64,000 nt of DNA from Streptomyces sp. P3 (GTDB taxonomy: Bacteria; Actinomycetota; Actinomycetes; Streptomycetales; Streptomycetaceae), in contig JAFEKX020000001.1 of the NCBI GenBank assembly GCA_016893485.2, positions 3,720,001 through 3,784,000 of the forward strand, in the 5' to 3' direction. Numbering within the stretch: position 1 is the stretch's first letter; each line of letters starts with the position of its first letter. A model generated the notes under the pieces. It saw only the letters and a program-made list of their open reading frames with translations. It searched no databases and was not told the origin of the DNA. Positions 18,911 to 29,406 of the stretch are shown one piece after another. Both the position numbers and the translations under genes were made by a program.

Positions 18911-18950
18911 TCGGGTGACCGTCAACGGCCGGGCGCGGTAGGGGTGTTGC

Positions 18951-20374
18951 TTACGGCCGGAGTGTCGGTTCGCGCCGCACGTCCTGCCGGTCCAGCGTCG
19001 CGTCGTACGGTGCCAGCGGCCTCGCCTGTGCCGTGGTGGTGGCCGGGACACCAACCCAGGCCAGGATGCGGGCGGTGGCGAGCGCCTTCTGGTCGGCGCT
19101 CAGGCCGGCGACGTTCGCGCCGTGGTTGAGGCCGGGCGCGGTGAAGACGTAGGAGTCCTTCGCGCCCTTGCCGACGGCGAAGCGCTCGGCGCCCCACGGG
19201 TCGTTCTCGCCGTAGACGAAGAGCATGTGGTCGGCGTGGTGGCGGACCCAGCTGTCCACGTCCCGCATCGCTTGCGGCTGGAACCTCATCGGGATGGCGC
19301 GGGGGACGAAGTCGCGGGGCGGCTGGTAGCCGTAGCGGAGGTACTTCTTCTCGATGTACGGGAAGTGGATGGTGGGGGCGCCGAGTTGGGTGCCCGCCTG
19401 GTAGTAGTACGGGGTGTACGGGGCCAGGCCCTGGTCGGTGTAGAAGGAGAAGCCGGAGATCGTGTCGACCGAGGTCCAGATCTCGTCGTCGGTGGCGGTC
19501 GCCGCGTCCGCGGGGATGGTGTCGCAGTCGGAGAGCAGGCTGTACTGCCAGAAGCCCCAGACGTAGTCGAGGACGACGGCCTCAAATGCCTTGTCGAGGC
19601 TGCCGACGGTGGTGAAGGTGTAGCCGTTGTCGGCCGCGTACGCCGCGTACTTCTTCTCCAGCGGGCCCCTGCGCACCAGCGCCTCGCGCTGTACGGCGTC
19701 CAGGCGGTCGCGGCACTCCTTGGTGCCGACCTTGGTGAAGAAGCGGTCGTAGGCCGAATCCTCGTTGTTCACCACGTCGTTGGGGGCGACGTAGGCGACG
19801 ACACCGTCCATGTCACGCGGGTAGAACCGCTCGAAGTAGGTGGCCGTCATACCGCCCTTGGAGCCGCCGGTGGCGATCCAGTTCTTGGTGTAGATCGGCT
19901 TGAGGGCCTTGAAGACGCGGTGCTGGTCGCTGGCCGCCTGCCAGATGTCGAGCTTGGACCAGTCGGCCGGCTCGGGGCGGGACGGGGTGAAGTACCGGTA
20001 TTCCAGGGAGACTTGGTTGGCGTCCGCGATGCGGGTCGGTTCGCTGCGGCTGGGGTCGTCGAGACGTTGTAGCCGCCGGTGTAGAAGACCGTCGGGCGCG
20101 AGACGTCCTTGTGCAGCACGGTGATCCGCTGCTGGAAGGTGCCCTTGGACGGATGCCGGTGGTCGAACGGCTGGGTGTAGTTCAGGACGAAGTAGCGGTA
20201 GCCGGTGTACGGCTTCTCCTCGACCAGGCTCATGCCGGGTATCGCCAGCAACTGGTCCTTGATGTCCGCGACTTGGGCGGTTCGGCCGACCGGGACGGCG
20301 GTGGCCGCCCCGGCCGTGCTCAGCGTGCCTATGAGCACAGTGAGCGCGAGCAGCCATCTGAGCGCCTTGCGCAT
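18951..20374 (-). CDS. secreted S37-type aminopeptidase (PS-10 family) (frameshifted as read)
   Basis: About 474 residues after adding one base near 20062. It starts MRKALRWLLALTVLIGTLSTAGAATA, a Sec signal peptide. The mature domain has PYTGYRYFVLNYTQPFDH, the nucleophile elbow ATGGSKGGMTATYFERFYP, and Asp and His candidates in VYGENDPWGAERF and TAPGLNHGANV. This pattern is that of the Streptomyces S37/PS-10 peptidases, related to tripeptidyl aminopeptidases (S28-like fold), which trim N-terminal tripeptides from extracellular proteins. It converges on the lipoprotein gene. Extracellular protein turnover is the likely role. Confidence 0.87.
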
Positions 20375-20470
20375 GCATACTCCCCTGTGAGGCAGTTGTG
20401 AACGGGAAGCTAGCGGAGCAACTCCCGTCACACCAGAGGAGGTTGTGCGGTCACGGCGCGGGCCTGCGGT

Positions 20471-20854
20471 TCAGCACATCCAGCCGGAGCTGACCGAGCC
20501 GCCGCCGACCGAGCCCTTCACCAGGACGCACCGGTGGCCGGCGTGCACGGTGACGGGTCCGGCCCGGCGCGTGTACCGGCCGCGGTCGACGACCGGGCGG
20601 TTGCCGCGCGCCTGCACGCTGACCGACATCGTGCGCCTGGCACCGGGCCTCTTCGGGACGGTGTACGCGCAGACGTAGTCACCCCGCCGGAAGACGTGGA
20701 CGGTGCCGGTGGAGAAGGGCAGCGTCTCCACCTCGTGCCCCGGGCAGACCACCGCCGCCTGGGCGGTGCCGGGCGCGGCGAGCGCGAGCAGGCCGGACGT
20801 GGTGAGCACGGCCGTGCCGAGCGCCACCCGCCGTCGTAGCGCACCCATGTCCAC
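20471..20854 (-). CDS. small secreted protein of unknown function
   Basis: About 127 residues. A signal peptide (MGALRRRVALGTAVLTTSGLLALAAPGTAQA) is followed by a mature domain of about 95 residues with four Cys (VVCPGH, DYVCAY, HRCVLV, GWMC) and mostly beta-type sequence (TGTVHVFRRGDYV, GPVTVHAGH). The GTG at 20854 has GGAGGG six bases upstream. ATG at 20860 or 20848 is also possible. No family is recognised. It is separated from the ABC exporter gene on the same strand by about 80 bases. Confidence 0.65.
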   Translation of the reverse strand: MDMGALRRRVALGTAVLTTSGLLALAAPGTAQAAVVCPGHEVETLPFSTGTVHVFRRGDYVCAYTVPKRPGARRTMSVSVQARGNRPVVDRGRYTRRAGPVTVHAGHRCVLVKGSVGGGSVSSGWMC

Positions 20855-20932
20855 AGTCATCCCTCCCGCACAGCAGCCGGACAGCGTACTGATGTACGGA
20901 CGCAAGACGTACGTCGCATGGTTGCGCGGGTC

Positions 20933-23900
20933 TCAGCCGGGCGCCGCGACCGGCTCCTCCGTCTCGGGCGCCCCGACGAAGGTGCGCCACAGCTCGGCGT
21001 AGTACCCGTCGAGCGCGAGCAGCTCGTCGTGCGTGCCGTCCTCGACGACCCGGCCGTGGTCCATCACCACGACCCGGTCGCGCGCGCCGCGGTCGTCAGC
21101 CGGTGGGCGACGACGAGGGTGGTACGGCGGCCCGCGAGACGGTCGGTGGCCTGGTTGACCTGGGCTTCCGTCGCCAGGTCGAGGGCCGCCGTGGCCTCGT
21201 CGAGGAGGAGGATGTCGGGGTCGACGAGTTCCGCCCGGGCCAGCGCGATCAGCTGGCGCTGGCCCGCCGAGAGGTTGCGCCCGCGCTCGGCGACCTCGTG
21301 CAGGTAGCCGCCGTCGAGCGTCGCGATCATCTCGTGGGCGCCGACCGCGCGGGACGCGGCCTCCACCTCGGCGTCGGTGGCGTCGGGGCGGCCGTAGGCG
21401 ATGGCGTCGCGGACGGTGCCCTGGAAGAGGTACGCCTCCTGGGGACGACCCCGAGGTGGTGGCGGTACGACGTGATGTCCAGGGCGCGCAGGTCGGTGCC
21501 GTCGACGGTGACCCGGCCGCCGGTCGGGTCGTAGAAGCGGGCGACCAGTTTCACGAGCGTCGACTTGCCCGCGCCGGTCTCGCCGACGAAGGCGACCGTC
21601 TGGCCGGCGGGGATGCTCAACCGCACTCCCCGATGGCCTCTTCAGCGGCTGCCTCTTCGGCGGAGCCGTACGCGAAGTGCACGTCCTCGAAGGCGATGTC
21701 GCCCCCGCAGGGAGAGGACTTCGAGGGGTTCGTCGGCGGCCCGGGTGGACGTCGGTTCCTGGAGCAGCTCCTGGATGCGGCCCAGGGAGACGGTGGCCTG
21801 CTGGTAGCCGTCGAAGACCTGGGAGAGCTGCTGGACCGGGGCGAAGAACAGGTCGATGTAGAGGAGGTAGGCGACCAGCGCGCCGGTCGTGAGGGTCGCG
21901 TCGTCCACCCTGCCCGCGCCCGCGATCAGCACGGACGCCGCCGCCACCGACGACAGCAGCTGCACGAAGGGGAAGTAGATCGAGATCAGCCGCTGGCCCC
22001 GGGTGCGGGCCGCGCGGTAGCTGCTGCTGCGCTCGGCGAAGCGCCGGCTGCCGTCCTGCTCGCGCCGGAACGCCTGCACGATCCGCAGCCCCGACACCGA
22101 CTCCTGGAGGTCGGCGTTGACCAACGACACGCGCTCGCGGGCGAGTTCGTACGCCTTCACGCTCGCCCGGCGGAAGAAGAAGGTCGCGATGACCAGCGGC
22201 GGCAGGGTCGCGAACACGACCAGCGCGAGCTGGATGTCGATGACCAGCAGGGCGACCATGATGCCGAAGAAGGTGACGACCGAGACGAACGCGGTGACCA
22301 GGCCGGTCTGGAGGAAGGACGAGAGGGCGTCGACGTCCGTCGTCATCCTCGTCATGATCCGGCCGGTCAACTCCCGCTCGTAGTAGTCGAGTCCGAGACG
22401 CTGGAGCTGAGCGAAGATCTTCAGGCGCAGGGTGTAGAGGACCCGTTCGCCGGTACGGCCCGTCATGCGGGTCTCGCCGCGCTGGGCCGCCCACTGCACG
22501 ACCACCCCAGCAGAGCCAGAATGGACGCCGACCAGACCGCGCCGATCGCCATCCTGCTGACGCCCTGGTCGATGCCGTGCCGGATCATGATCGGCAGGAG
22601 CAGGCTCATGCCCGCGTCCACGGCGACCAGGCCGAGGCTGATCAGCAGCGGGGCGCCGAACCCGCGCAGCAGCCGGCGCAGTCCGTACGAGTCCTCGGCC
22701 CGCACCGCGCGTGCCTCGTCGATGTCGGGGACGTCGGTCGCCGGGGGCAACGCGTCGACCTGTGCGAGGAGTTCGGGCGTCGCGGGCATCCCGGACAGCG
22801 CAGTGTCCTTCGGCTCGCGGTCACCGGTCCACAGCCGGGGCGTGACCCCGCGCTCGGCGTCGAACTCCGCGTCCAGCTCGTCGCGTACGGAGGTGTCCTC
22901 GGCCGGCGCGACCGCCTGGGCGTGGCCGGGCGAGACGCCGCCGAGTTCGTCGGGGTCGGTGAGGAGGCGGCGGTAGAGCGCTGAGCGCTGCTGGAGTTCG
23001 TCGTGCGTGCCGATGTCGGCGAGGCGGCCCCCGTCGAGGACGGCGATGCGGTCGGCGAGGTTGAGGGTGGAGCGGCGGTGCGCGATCAGCAGGGTGGTGC
23101 GGCCCTCCATGACCTGCTTCAACGCCTCGTGGATCTCGTGCTCGACGCGGGCGTCCACCGCCGAGGTCGCGTCATCCAGGACCAGAAGGCGCGGGTCGGT
23201 GAGGATCGCGCGGGCGAGGGGCGACGCGCTGGCGCTGGCCGCCGGAGAGGGTGAGGCCCTGCTCGCCGACCGTCGTGTCGTAGCCGGCGGGGAGTTCCTG
23301 GATGAACCGGTCGGCCTGGGCGGCGCGCGCGGCGGTGAGGATCTCGTCCTCGGTCGCGTCGGGGCGGCCGTAGGCGATGTTGTTGCGGACCGTGTCGGAG
23401 AAGAGGAAGGAGTCCTCGGGGACCAGGCCGATCGCGGCGCGCAGGGAGTCGAGGGTGAGTTCGCGGACGTCGTGGCCGCCGATGAGGACGGCGCCGTGGG
23501 TGACGTCGTAGAAGCGCGGGAGGAGGAGCGAGACCGTGGACTTTCCGGAGCCGGAGGAGCCGACGACGGCGAGGGTCTCGCCGGGGCGGATCTCGAAGCT
23601 GAGGCCGTTGAGGACCGGGCTGGTTTTGCCGAGGGCGCGGTCGTAGCCGAAGGACACGTCGTCGAACTCGACCGTGGCCGGGGCGTCGGCGGGGAGTTCC
23701 TTGGTGCCGTCGGTCATCGACGGCTCGGTGTCGATCAGTTCGAGGACGCGTTCGGTGCCGGCGCGGGCCTGCTGGCCGACGGTGAGGACCACGGCGAGCA
23801 TGCGGACCGGGCCGACGAGCTGGGCGAGGTAGGTGGAGAAGGCGACGAACGTGCCGAGCGTGATGTGTCCGCGCACCGCGAGCCAGCCACCGAGCGCGAG

Positions 23901-24690
23901 CATCGCGACCTGGCCGAGGGCGGGGACGGCCTGGAGGGCGGGGGTGTAGCGGGCGTTCTGCCGGATCGTGCGGAGGCGGCCCGCGTAGAGGCGGCGGCCG
24001 ACCTCGCGGAGCTTTCCGGTCTCCTGGTCCTCCTGGCCGAAGCCCTTCACCACGCGTACGCCGCTGACGGCGCCGTCGACGACTCCCGCGACGGCGGCGG
24101 CCTGGGCCTGCGCGTACCAGGTGGAGGGGTGCAGCTTGCTGCGGCTGCGCTTGGCGATGAAGCCGAGGGCGGGGGGCGACGGCCAGGGCGATCAGGGTCA
24201 GCGGGATGGACAGCCAGGCCATGATCGCGAGGGAGAGCACGAAGAGGAGGACGTTCCCGATGGTCATCGGGAGCATGAAGAGGAGGCCCTGGATCAGCTG
24301 GAGGTCGCTGGTGGCGCGGCCGACGACCTGGCCGGTGGACAGTTCGTCCTGGCGGCGGCCGTCGAGGCGGGTGATCGTCCCGTACATCTCGGTGCGGAGG
24401 TCGTGCTGGACGTCCAGGGCGAGGCGACCGCCGTAGTAGCGGCGGACGTAGGCGCAGACGTAGACGAGGAGCGCGGCGACGATCAGGGCGCCGGCCCAGG
24501 GGGCCATGGAGCGGGTGTGGCCGGTGATCACGTCGTCGATGATCACCTTGGTGACCAGGGGGACGAGGGCCATGACCGCCATGCCCGCGAGGGAGGCGCC
24601 CAGGGCGAGGACGACGTCCTTGGGGTAGCGCCACGCGTATCCGGCGAGCCTCCGGGCCCAGCCTTGTGTCTCCCCCTGTTTCGCTGCCAC
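20933..24690 (-). CDS. double ABC exporter: TMD-NBD-TMD-NBD in one polypeptide (frameshifted as read)
   Basis: About 1250 residues from a GTG at 24690 (VAAKQGETQGWARRLAGYAW). Half 1 has a six-helix ABC-exporter membrane domain (LALGASLAGMAVMALVPLVTKV) and an ATPase with Walker A VVGSSGSGKSTV, signature LSGGQRQRV and D-loop VDARVEHE. A linker of roughly 90 residues follows. Half 2 repeats the layout: LLRGFGAPLLISLGLVAVD, Walker A VGETGAGKSTLV, a degenerate signature NLSAGQRQLIALAR, LLLDEATAALDLATE, ending PVAAPG at 20933. At least six indels split it. The two halves read as one chain because no stop or start lies in the linker. Export of lipid, peptide or drug is typical. Confidence 0.83.
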
Positions 24691-24746
24691 GCGGTGCCTT
24701 TCGTTCGCCCCTGATCTGCTGGTCTTACGGAAGGCACCAACGCGAA

Positions 24747-24762
24747 ATGAAGCGGATTTCAT
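24747..24762. promoter_or_regulatory. dyad ATGAA-N6-TTCAT upstream of the ABC exporter
   Basis: ATGAAGCGGATTTCAT is an inverted repeat with perfect 5-bp arms, 57 bases upstream of the exporter GTG. Position fits an operator in the exporter promoter, but no regulator gene lies next to it. Confidence 0.3.
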
Positions 24763-24795
24763 CCCTCCGCAACAAACCGTCGGCAGACGAAGCCG

Positions 24796-25830
24796 TCAGC
24801 CACGGACCCGGAGGTAGTAGAACCGGGTCGTCTGGACCGCGTTCTGGTTGTCGTCGCTCACCAGCAGGACCTTGTAGCGGCCCCTCTCCTTGCCCGTGAC
24901 CACCATGCCCTCGATGTTGTCGAGGAGAGGGTTCGGCTGGGGCTGCTTCGCGGTCGCGCCGAGGGACGGGCAGTCGGCGATGTCGGCGAGGAGGGTCTTC
25001 TTGATGAGGCGGACTCCGGGCCGGCCGGTGAGGTGGTCGATGCCGCTGGTGTCCGTGGCGTGGCGCGGGTCGGCCAGGTAGAGGCGGACCGTGTTGCCGA
25101 CGCCGCTGGTGAAACCGCGCTCCAGGACGAGAAGGCGGCCGTCGGGCAGGGCCTGTACCTCGGGGACGCCGAGGAAGGAGGCGTCCGGCTTGTACGCGTA
25201 CTGCGCGGCGAGCTTGAAGTGGTCGCCCTTGGTCCGGGTCCAGGTCTGGAAGCGCACGGCGCCCGAGGTGTCCCCGGCGATCGGGTCCTCCATCGACGCG
25301 AGGAGCGTACGGCCGCCGGGCAGCAGGGTCAGGCCCTCGAAGGTCTGGTTCGAGACAGCCCGGCCTGCGGGCGCGACCAGCAGCGAGGACGGGACCGGGA
25401 GGCGGTCGAGGATCTTGCCGTCGGCGGAGTAGCGGCGGATGGACGGCTCGGTCTCCGAGGTGATGAGCCGGGTGCCGTCGCGGTCGATGACCAGGCCCTC
25501 GGAGTCGAGCGCGGCGCCGTTCTCGTCGGCGAGCGGGACGACGCGCTTCGGCTGGAGCGTCTTCGCGTCCAGGTCGAACAGCGAGGAACGGTCCTCCAGC
25601 GCGGCGATCGAGCCGTCCTTGTCCACGGCGAGCGCGGAGAAGTTGCCGACGAAGGTGCCGTCGTACGTCGTCTTGTCGAGCGCGTCGGAGAAGCGGTCGA
25701 TCGAGACGGAGGACGAACAGGCTTTGGTGGTAAGGGAGTTGCTGGCGTTCGCGGGCCCGGCGGCGGCGGTGAGGCAGGTGGCCGCCGCCAGGCCGGCGGT
25801 CGCGGTCGCGAGTACGGATCTCAGGCGCAT
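24796..25830 (-). CDS. secreted esterase-like phytase family protein
   Basis: 344 residues, intact. Signal peptide MRLRSVLATATAGLAAATCLTAAAGPANA. The mature part is a beta-propeller-like domain of the esterase-like phytase family (PF13449 type): FVGNFSALAVDKDGSIAALEDRSS, LDSEGLVIDRDGTRLITSETEPSIRRYS, FEGLTLLPGGRTLLASMEDPI, LVLERGFTSGVGNTVRLY, LDNIEGMVVTGKERGRYKVLLVSDDN. The repeated G-x-E/D strand ends match calcium-binding propeller blades. Actual substrate unproven: phosphate ester or lactone hydrolysis is possible. Start at 25830 (MRLRS) rather than 25839 (MTPMRLRS) because the signal peptide begins there. Confidence 0.82.
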   Translation of the reverse strand: MRLRSVLATATAGLAAATCLTAAAGPANASNSLTTKACSSSVSIDRFSDALDKTTYDGTFVGNFSALAVDKDGSIAALEDRSSLFDLDAKTLQPKRVVPLADENGAALDSEGLVIDRDGTRLITSETEPSIRRYSADGKILDRLPVPSSLLVAPAGRAVSNQTFEGLTLLPGGRTLLASMEDPIAGDTSGAVRFQTWTRTKGDHFKLAAQYAYKPDASFLGVPEVQALPDGRLLVLERGFTSGVGNTVRLYLADPRHATDTSGIDHLTGRPGVRLIKKTLLADIADCPSLGATAKQPQPNPLLDNIEGMVVTGKERGRYKVLLVSDDNQNAVQTTRFYYLRVRG

Positions 25831-25902
25831 GGGCGTCACCGTAGGACGGACGGGTGACGTGCGGGAGACCGCGCAGTAAAGCGATGTCCTTGAGCAGGGG
25901 CT

Positions 25903-26754
25903 TTAGGCGAGATCCTTGTGGATCGCCTTCGCGACACCCTGGATGGTCGTGATGCCGTAGCTCATCGTGCTGTTGTCCTGGGTGAGCACGGACATCATGT
26001 AGTCGTGGCCGGCGCCGTTGAAGGTGCCCAGGCTGTGGACGCGCCAGCCGTGCGTCGAGCGTTGCAGCCAGCCGTTCTTGACGTGCACGGTGACCGTGGA
26101 CGGGGCGCCGGACGGGGTGCCCCAGCGCTGCGACGAGATGACCTGGTTCATCAACTTCAGGATGTACACACGGGAGTTGTCGCTCAGCACCGAGTTCTTG
26201 GCGGTGACCAGCTTGAGCAGCTTCTGCTCGTCGGTCACGGTCTCCTGGGTCAGGCCCCAGTAGTTGTTCGCGCCGGGCTTGGTCTGGGTCATGCCGGCCG
26301 CGGACAGGAAGCCCTTGATCTTCGTCATGCCGAGCTGCTTCCACAGGGTGGAGGTCGCGTCGTTGTCCGACTTGGTGATCATGGCCTTGGCGAGCGTCGT
26401 CTCGCGTGACGTCAGCAGACGGTTGTGCTTCTTCGCGTCCCACAGCAGCGTGGCGAGGACGGTGACCTTGACGGTGCTGGCCGAGTCGTAGGCACTCGTC
26501 GCCCGCAGGGTGCAGGTGGTGTTGGTGGTCCGGTCGTAGAGGCCGACCGCGACGGTTCCCTTACGGGTCGCGAGGGCGGCGGTGATGTCCTTCTTCAACT
26601 TGGCGGCCAGCCCCGCCTTCGCGGACGTGCAGCTGACCGTCGGGGTGGCCGCGGCGGCGGGCGTCGCGGTGGCCAGGACGGGTATGAGCATCCCGGCGCC
26701 CACGCCGACGGCCAGCACTCTGGCCCGGCGGGCTGTCCAATAAGACTGAGTCAT
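25903..26754 (-). CDS. secreted serine hydrolase, class A beta-lactamase-like
   Basis: 283 residues, intact. The first 36 residues are a signal peptide (ARRARVLAVGVGAGMLIPVLATATPAAA). The beta-lactamase/DD-peptidase motifs are all visible: SxxK in SASTVKV, SDN in ITKSDNDAT, and KTG replaced by KNG in VHVKNGWL. No obvious Glu166 omega-loop motif is seen, so a true beta-lactamase is less likely than a penicillin-binding or peptidase-like enzyme. It is divergent from the membrane glycosyltransferase gene (146 bases between the start codons), which hints at a shared envelope function. Confidence 0.83.
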   Translation of the reverse strand: MTQSYWTARRARVLAVGVGAGMLIPVLATATPAAAATPTVSCTSAKAGLAAKLKKDITAALATRKGTVAVGLYDRTTNTTCTLRATSAYDSASTVKVTVLATLLWDAKKHNRLLTSRETTLAKAMITKSDNDATSTLWKQLGMTKIKGFLSAAGMTQTKPGANNYWGLTQETVTDEQKLLKLVTAKNSVLSDNSRVYILKLMNQVISSQRWGTPSGAPSTVTVHVKNGWLQRSTHGWRVHSLGTFNGAGHDYMMSVLTQDNSTMSYGITTIQGVAKAIHKDLA

Positions 26755-26899
26755 GCACGAGTTGACTCACAGGAAGGCATGAAAGGTTGTACGGGTTGGA
26801 GAACGGTTGTGCGACGCATTACCCCGCCCTGTGCGAATTCACAGCCGACGGCCAGGTACGGCACAGCACCCTCCCACCCTGCTTACGCACGATGCGTGG

Positions 26900-29185
26900 G
26901 TGACATCTGCCACCGATCCGCACCCCACACCGAACCCGCGTCCGCCGACTGGCCGCCGCCGGCCCCACCCGCCGACGCGCCACCCGAGAAGGCGCCCCGC
27001 TGGTCGCTGCCCGCACTGATCGCGATCATGGTCCTGGCGGCCGTGCTGTACTCCTGGAACCTCTCCGGCTCCAGCCTCAACAGCTTCTACAGCAGCGCCA
27101 TCTACAGCGGCACGCAGAACTGGAAGGCCTGGTTCTTCGGCTCGCTGGACGCCGGCAACTTCCTCACGGTCGACAAGCCGCCCTTCTCCCTGATGGTGAT
27201 GGGCCTGTCGTGCCGGATCTTCGGCTTCGGCACCTGGCAGATGATGCTGCCTGAGGTCGCCGCCGCGCTCGGCACGATCTGGATCCTGCACGCCTCCGTG
27301 AAGCGGTACTTCGGCCATGTGGCCGCGGCGATCGCGGCGCTGGTCCTCGCCCTCACCCCCATCACGGTCGCCATCAACCGTGACAACAACCCCGACACCC
27401 TCCTCGTCCTGCTGATGGTGGCGGGCGCGGCTCTCGGCCTGCGCGCCGTGCGCACCGAGCGGCTGCTGCCGCTGATCGGCTCCGCGGTCTGCTTCGGCTT
27501 CGCGTTCAACACCAAGCTCCTCCAGGGCTACATCGCCCTGCCCGCCGTCTTCGCCGTGTACCTCTTCGCGTCGAAGCTCGGCTGGAAGAAGAAGGTCGTC
27601 CAACTCGCCCTGGCCACGGTCGCGTTGGCCGTCTCCAGCTTCTGGTGGGCCACGGTCGTCTCCCTCGTCCCGGCCTCGGACCGCCCGTACATCGGCGGCT
27701 CGACGGACGGCACGGCCTGGGACCTGATCATGGGCTACGACGGCTTCGGCCGCGTGTTCGGCGGCGAGGGCAACGGCGGCGGGGGCGGGGGTGGCGGCGG
27801 CACGTTCGCCGGCACCGCGGGCATCGGCCGTATGTTCAACGACATCCTCGGCGGCCAGATCTCCTGGCTGCTCCCCTTCTCGGCCATCGCCCTGATCGCC
27901 GGCCTGACCCTGGTCGGCCGCGCCCCGCGCACCGACCCGACGCGGGCCGCGCTGGTCCTGTGGGGCGGCTGGACCCTGCTGCACTACGTCACCTTCAGCA
28001 TGGCGCAGGGCACGATGCACCCGTACTACACGACCGCGCTCGCGCCGGGCATCGCGGCCCTGTGCGGTGGTGGCGGCGTGATGCTGTGGCGCGCGTTCCG
28101 CGGCGGTGACGCCCGCTGGTCGTGGGTTCTGCCCGCCGGTCTCGGGGTCACCGGGATCTGGGCGATCGTGGTGCTCCGCCGGGCCTCCGGCTGGAACACC
28201 TGGCTGTGGCCGACGATCGGCGTGCTGATGGTCCTCGCGATCGTGGGCCTGTTCGTCTTCCGCTCCGGCAACCGCGGTCGCCTCCTCACCGCGTCCGTCG
28301 CGGCGGCGATCATCGCGGCGCTCGCCGGTCCGACGGCGTACGCCGTGACCCCGGCCGCGTCCGGCGGTACGGGCGGCGGCATGGGCGGTACGAACCCGAC
28401 GGCGGGTCCGTCGACCGGCGGCCGCATGGGCGGCCCCGGTGGGGGCGGCGGCCGTGGCGGCTTCGGCGGCGGTATGCGCGGCGGCGAGGGCGGCCCCGGC
28501 GGCGGAACGGCCCGGGGTGGCACGGGCACCGGCAGCGGCCGGGCGAGCGGCGAGATGCCGGGCGGCGGCGAGGCTCCGGGCGGGATGACCCCGGGCGGCG
28601 GCGGTACCGGCGAGGTGCCTCAGGGCGGCCAACAGGGCGGTACCAGCGGGAGTTCCCCGGTGGCGGTACGGTTCCTGGCGGCACCGGCGGTGAGAACGGT
28701 ACGGCCCCGGGCGGCACCGGCGGTACGCGCGGCGGCTTCGGCGGCGCATGGGCATGGGCGGCACCACGTCCAGCGCGCTCATCTCGTACCTGGAGAAGCA
28801 CCAGGACGGCGCCAAGTGGCTGCTCGCGGTGTCCAATTCGCAGAGCGCGGGCCAGCTGATCCTCAGCACCCACAAGCCCGTCATCTCCATGTGGGGCTTC
28901 ACCGGTTCCGACAAGGCGATGACCCTCGCCAAGCTCAAGGAGCTGGTGAAGAAGGGCGAGTTGCACTACATCCAGCTCGGCGGCGGCGGGATGGGCGGCA
29001 ACAGCGCCCTGAACACCGAGATCACCGCGTGGGTGAAGAAGAACGCGACGGCGGTGAAGGAGAGCGCGTACGACAAGAGCGCGTCCACGGAGGAGAGTTC
29101 GAGCTCTTCGTCCTCCTCCACCTCCACCTCCTCCACGAGCAACACGTCGACGATCTACCGGCTGGACCCGTCGGACGTGAAGTGA
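26900..29185 (+). CDS. glycosyltransferase family 39 (ArnT/PMT-like, YkcB type) membrane protein (frameshifted as read)
   Basis: About 760 residues. After a Pro-rich cytosolic start (GTG at 26900, one indel near 26955), LPALIAIMVLAAVLYSWNLSG begins a PMT_2 domain with ten or more membrane helices. It contains the family loop AGNFLTVDKPPFSLMVMGLSCRIFG and INRDNNPDTLLVLLMV. Residues 330-345 hold a Gly run. After the last helix (about residue 500) comes a long Gly-rich linker (two indels, near 28650 and 28748), then the soluble domain SSALISYLEKHQDGAKWLLAVSN...ELHYIQLGGGGMGGN found in YkcB-like proteins, and a Ser-rich tail. These enzymes transfer sugars from polyprenyl phosphate donors outside the membrane. 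Confidence 0.87.
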
Positions 29186-29210
29186 CGACCCCGACGTAGC
29201 CGAACGGCCG

Positions 29211-29240
29211 ACTGCCCCCGACCACAAGGTCGGGGGCAGT
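29211..29240. terminator. hairpin terminator after the glycosyltransferase gene
   Basis: ACTGCCCCCGACC (29211-29223) and GGTCGGGGGCAGT (29228-29240) are perfect 13-bp arms around ACAA, 26 bases after the stop codon. A T-rich tail is short, as usual in Streptomyces. Confidence 0.85.
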
Positions 29241-29270
29241 TCTGGTATGCCACCCCATCCTGCCGCGCTG

Positions 29271-29393
29271 TCAACTCGCGTAGACACAGGGCAGATTGTC
29301 GCTTCAGGTCACCGGATCGACACGTCCCGTTTATTTACTCGACCGCATGAACATGTCACGCTCCCGTTTGCCGCCCCATTCAACCCGCGTAGA
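29271..29393 (+). repeat. direct repeat TCAACyCGCGTAGA upstream of the endonuclease gene
   Basis: TCAACTCGCGTAGA at 29271-29284 and TCAACCCGCGTAGA at 29380-29393 differ in one base. The second copy ends 14 bases before the chosen ATG at 29407. Together they could be regulator sites for the secreted nuclease. The A/T-rich TTTATTTACT between them (29330-29339) may mark a promoter -10 region. Confidence 0.4.
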
Positions 29394-29406
29394 TGGGACA
29401 CTCTTT

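Noticed and set aside
26839..28938. A 699-codon minus-strand frame opposite the membrane glycosyltransferase
   Set aside because: Composition is Arg/Gly/Ala shadow sequence without any motif, antisense to clear membrane helices.
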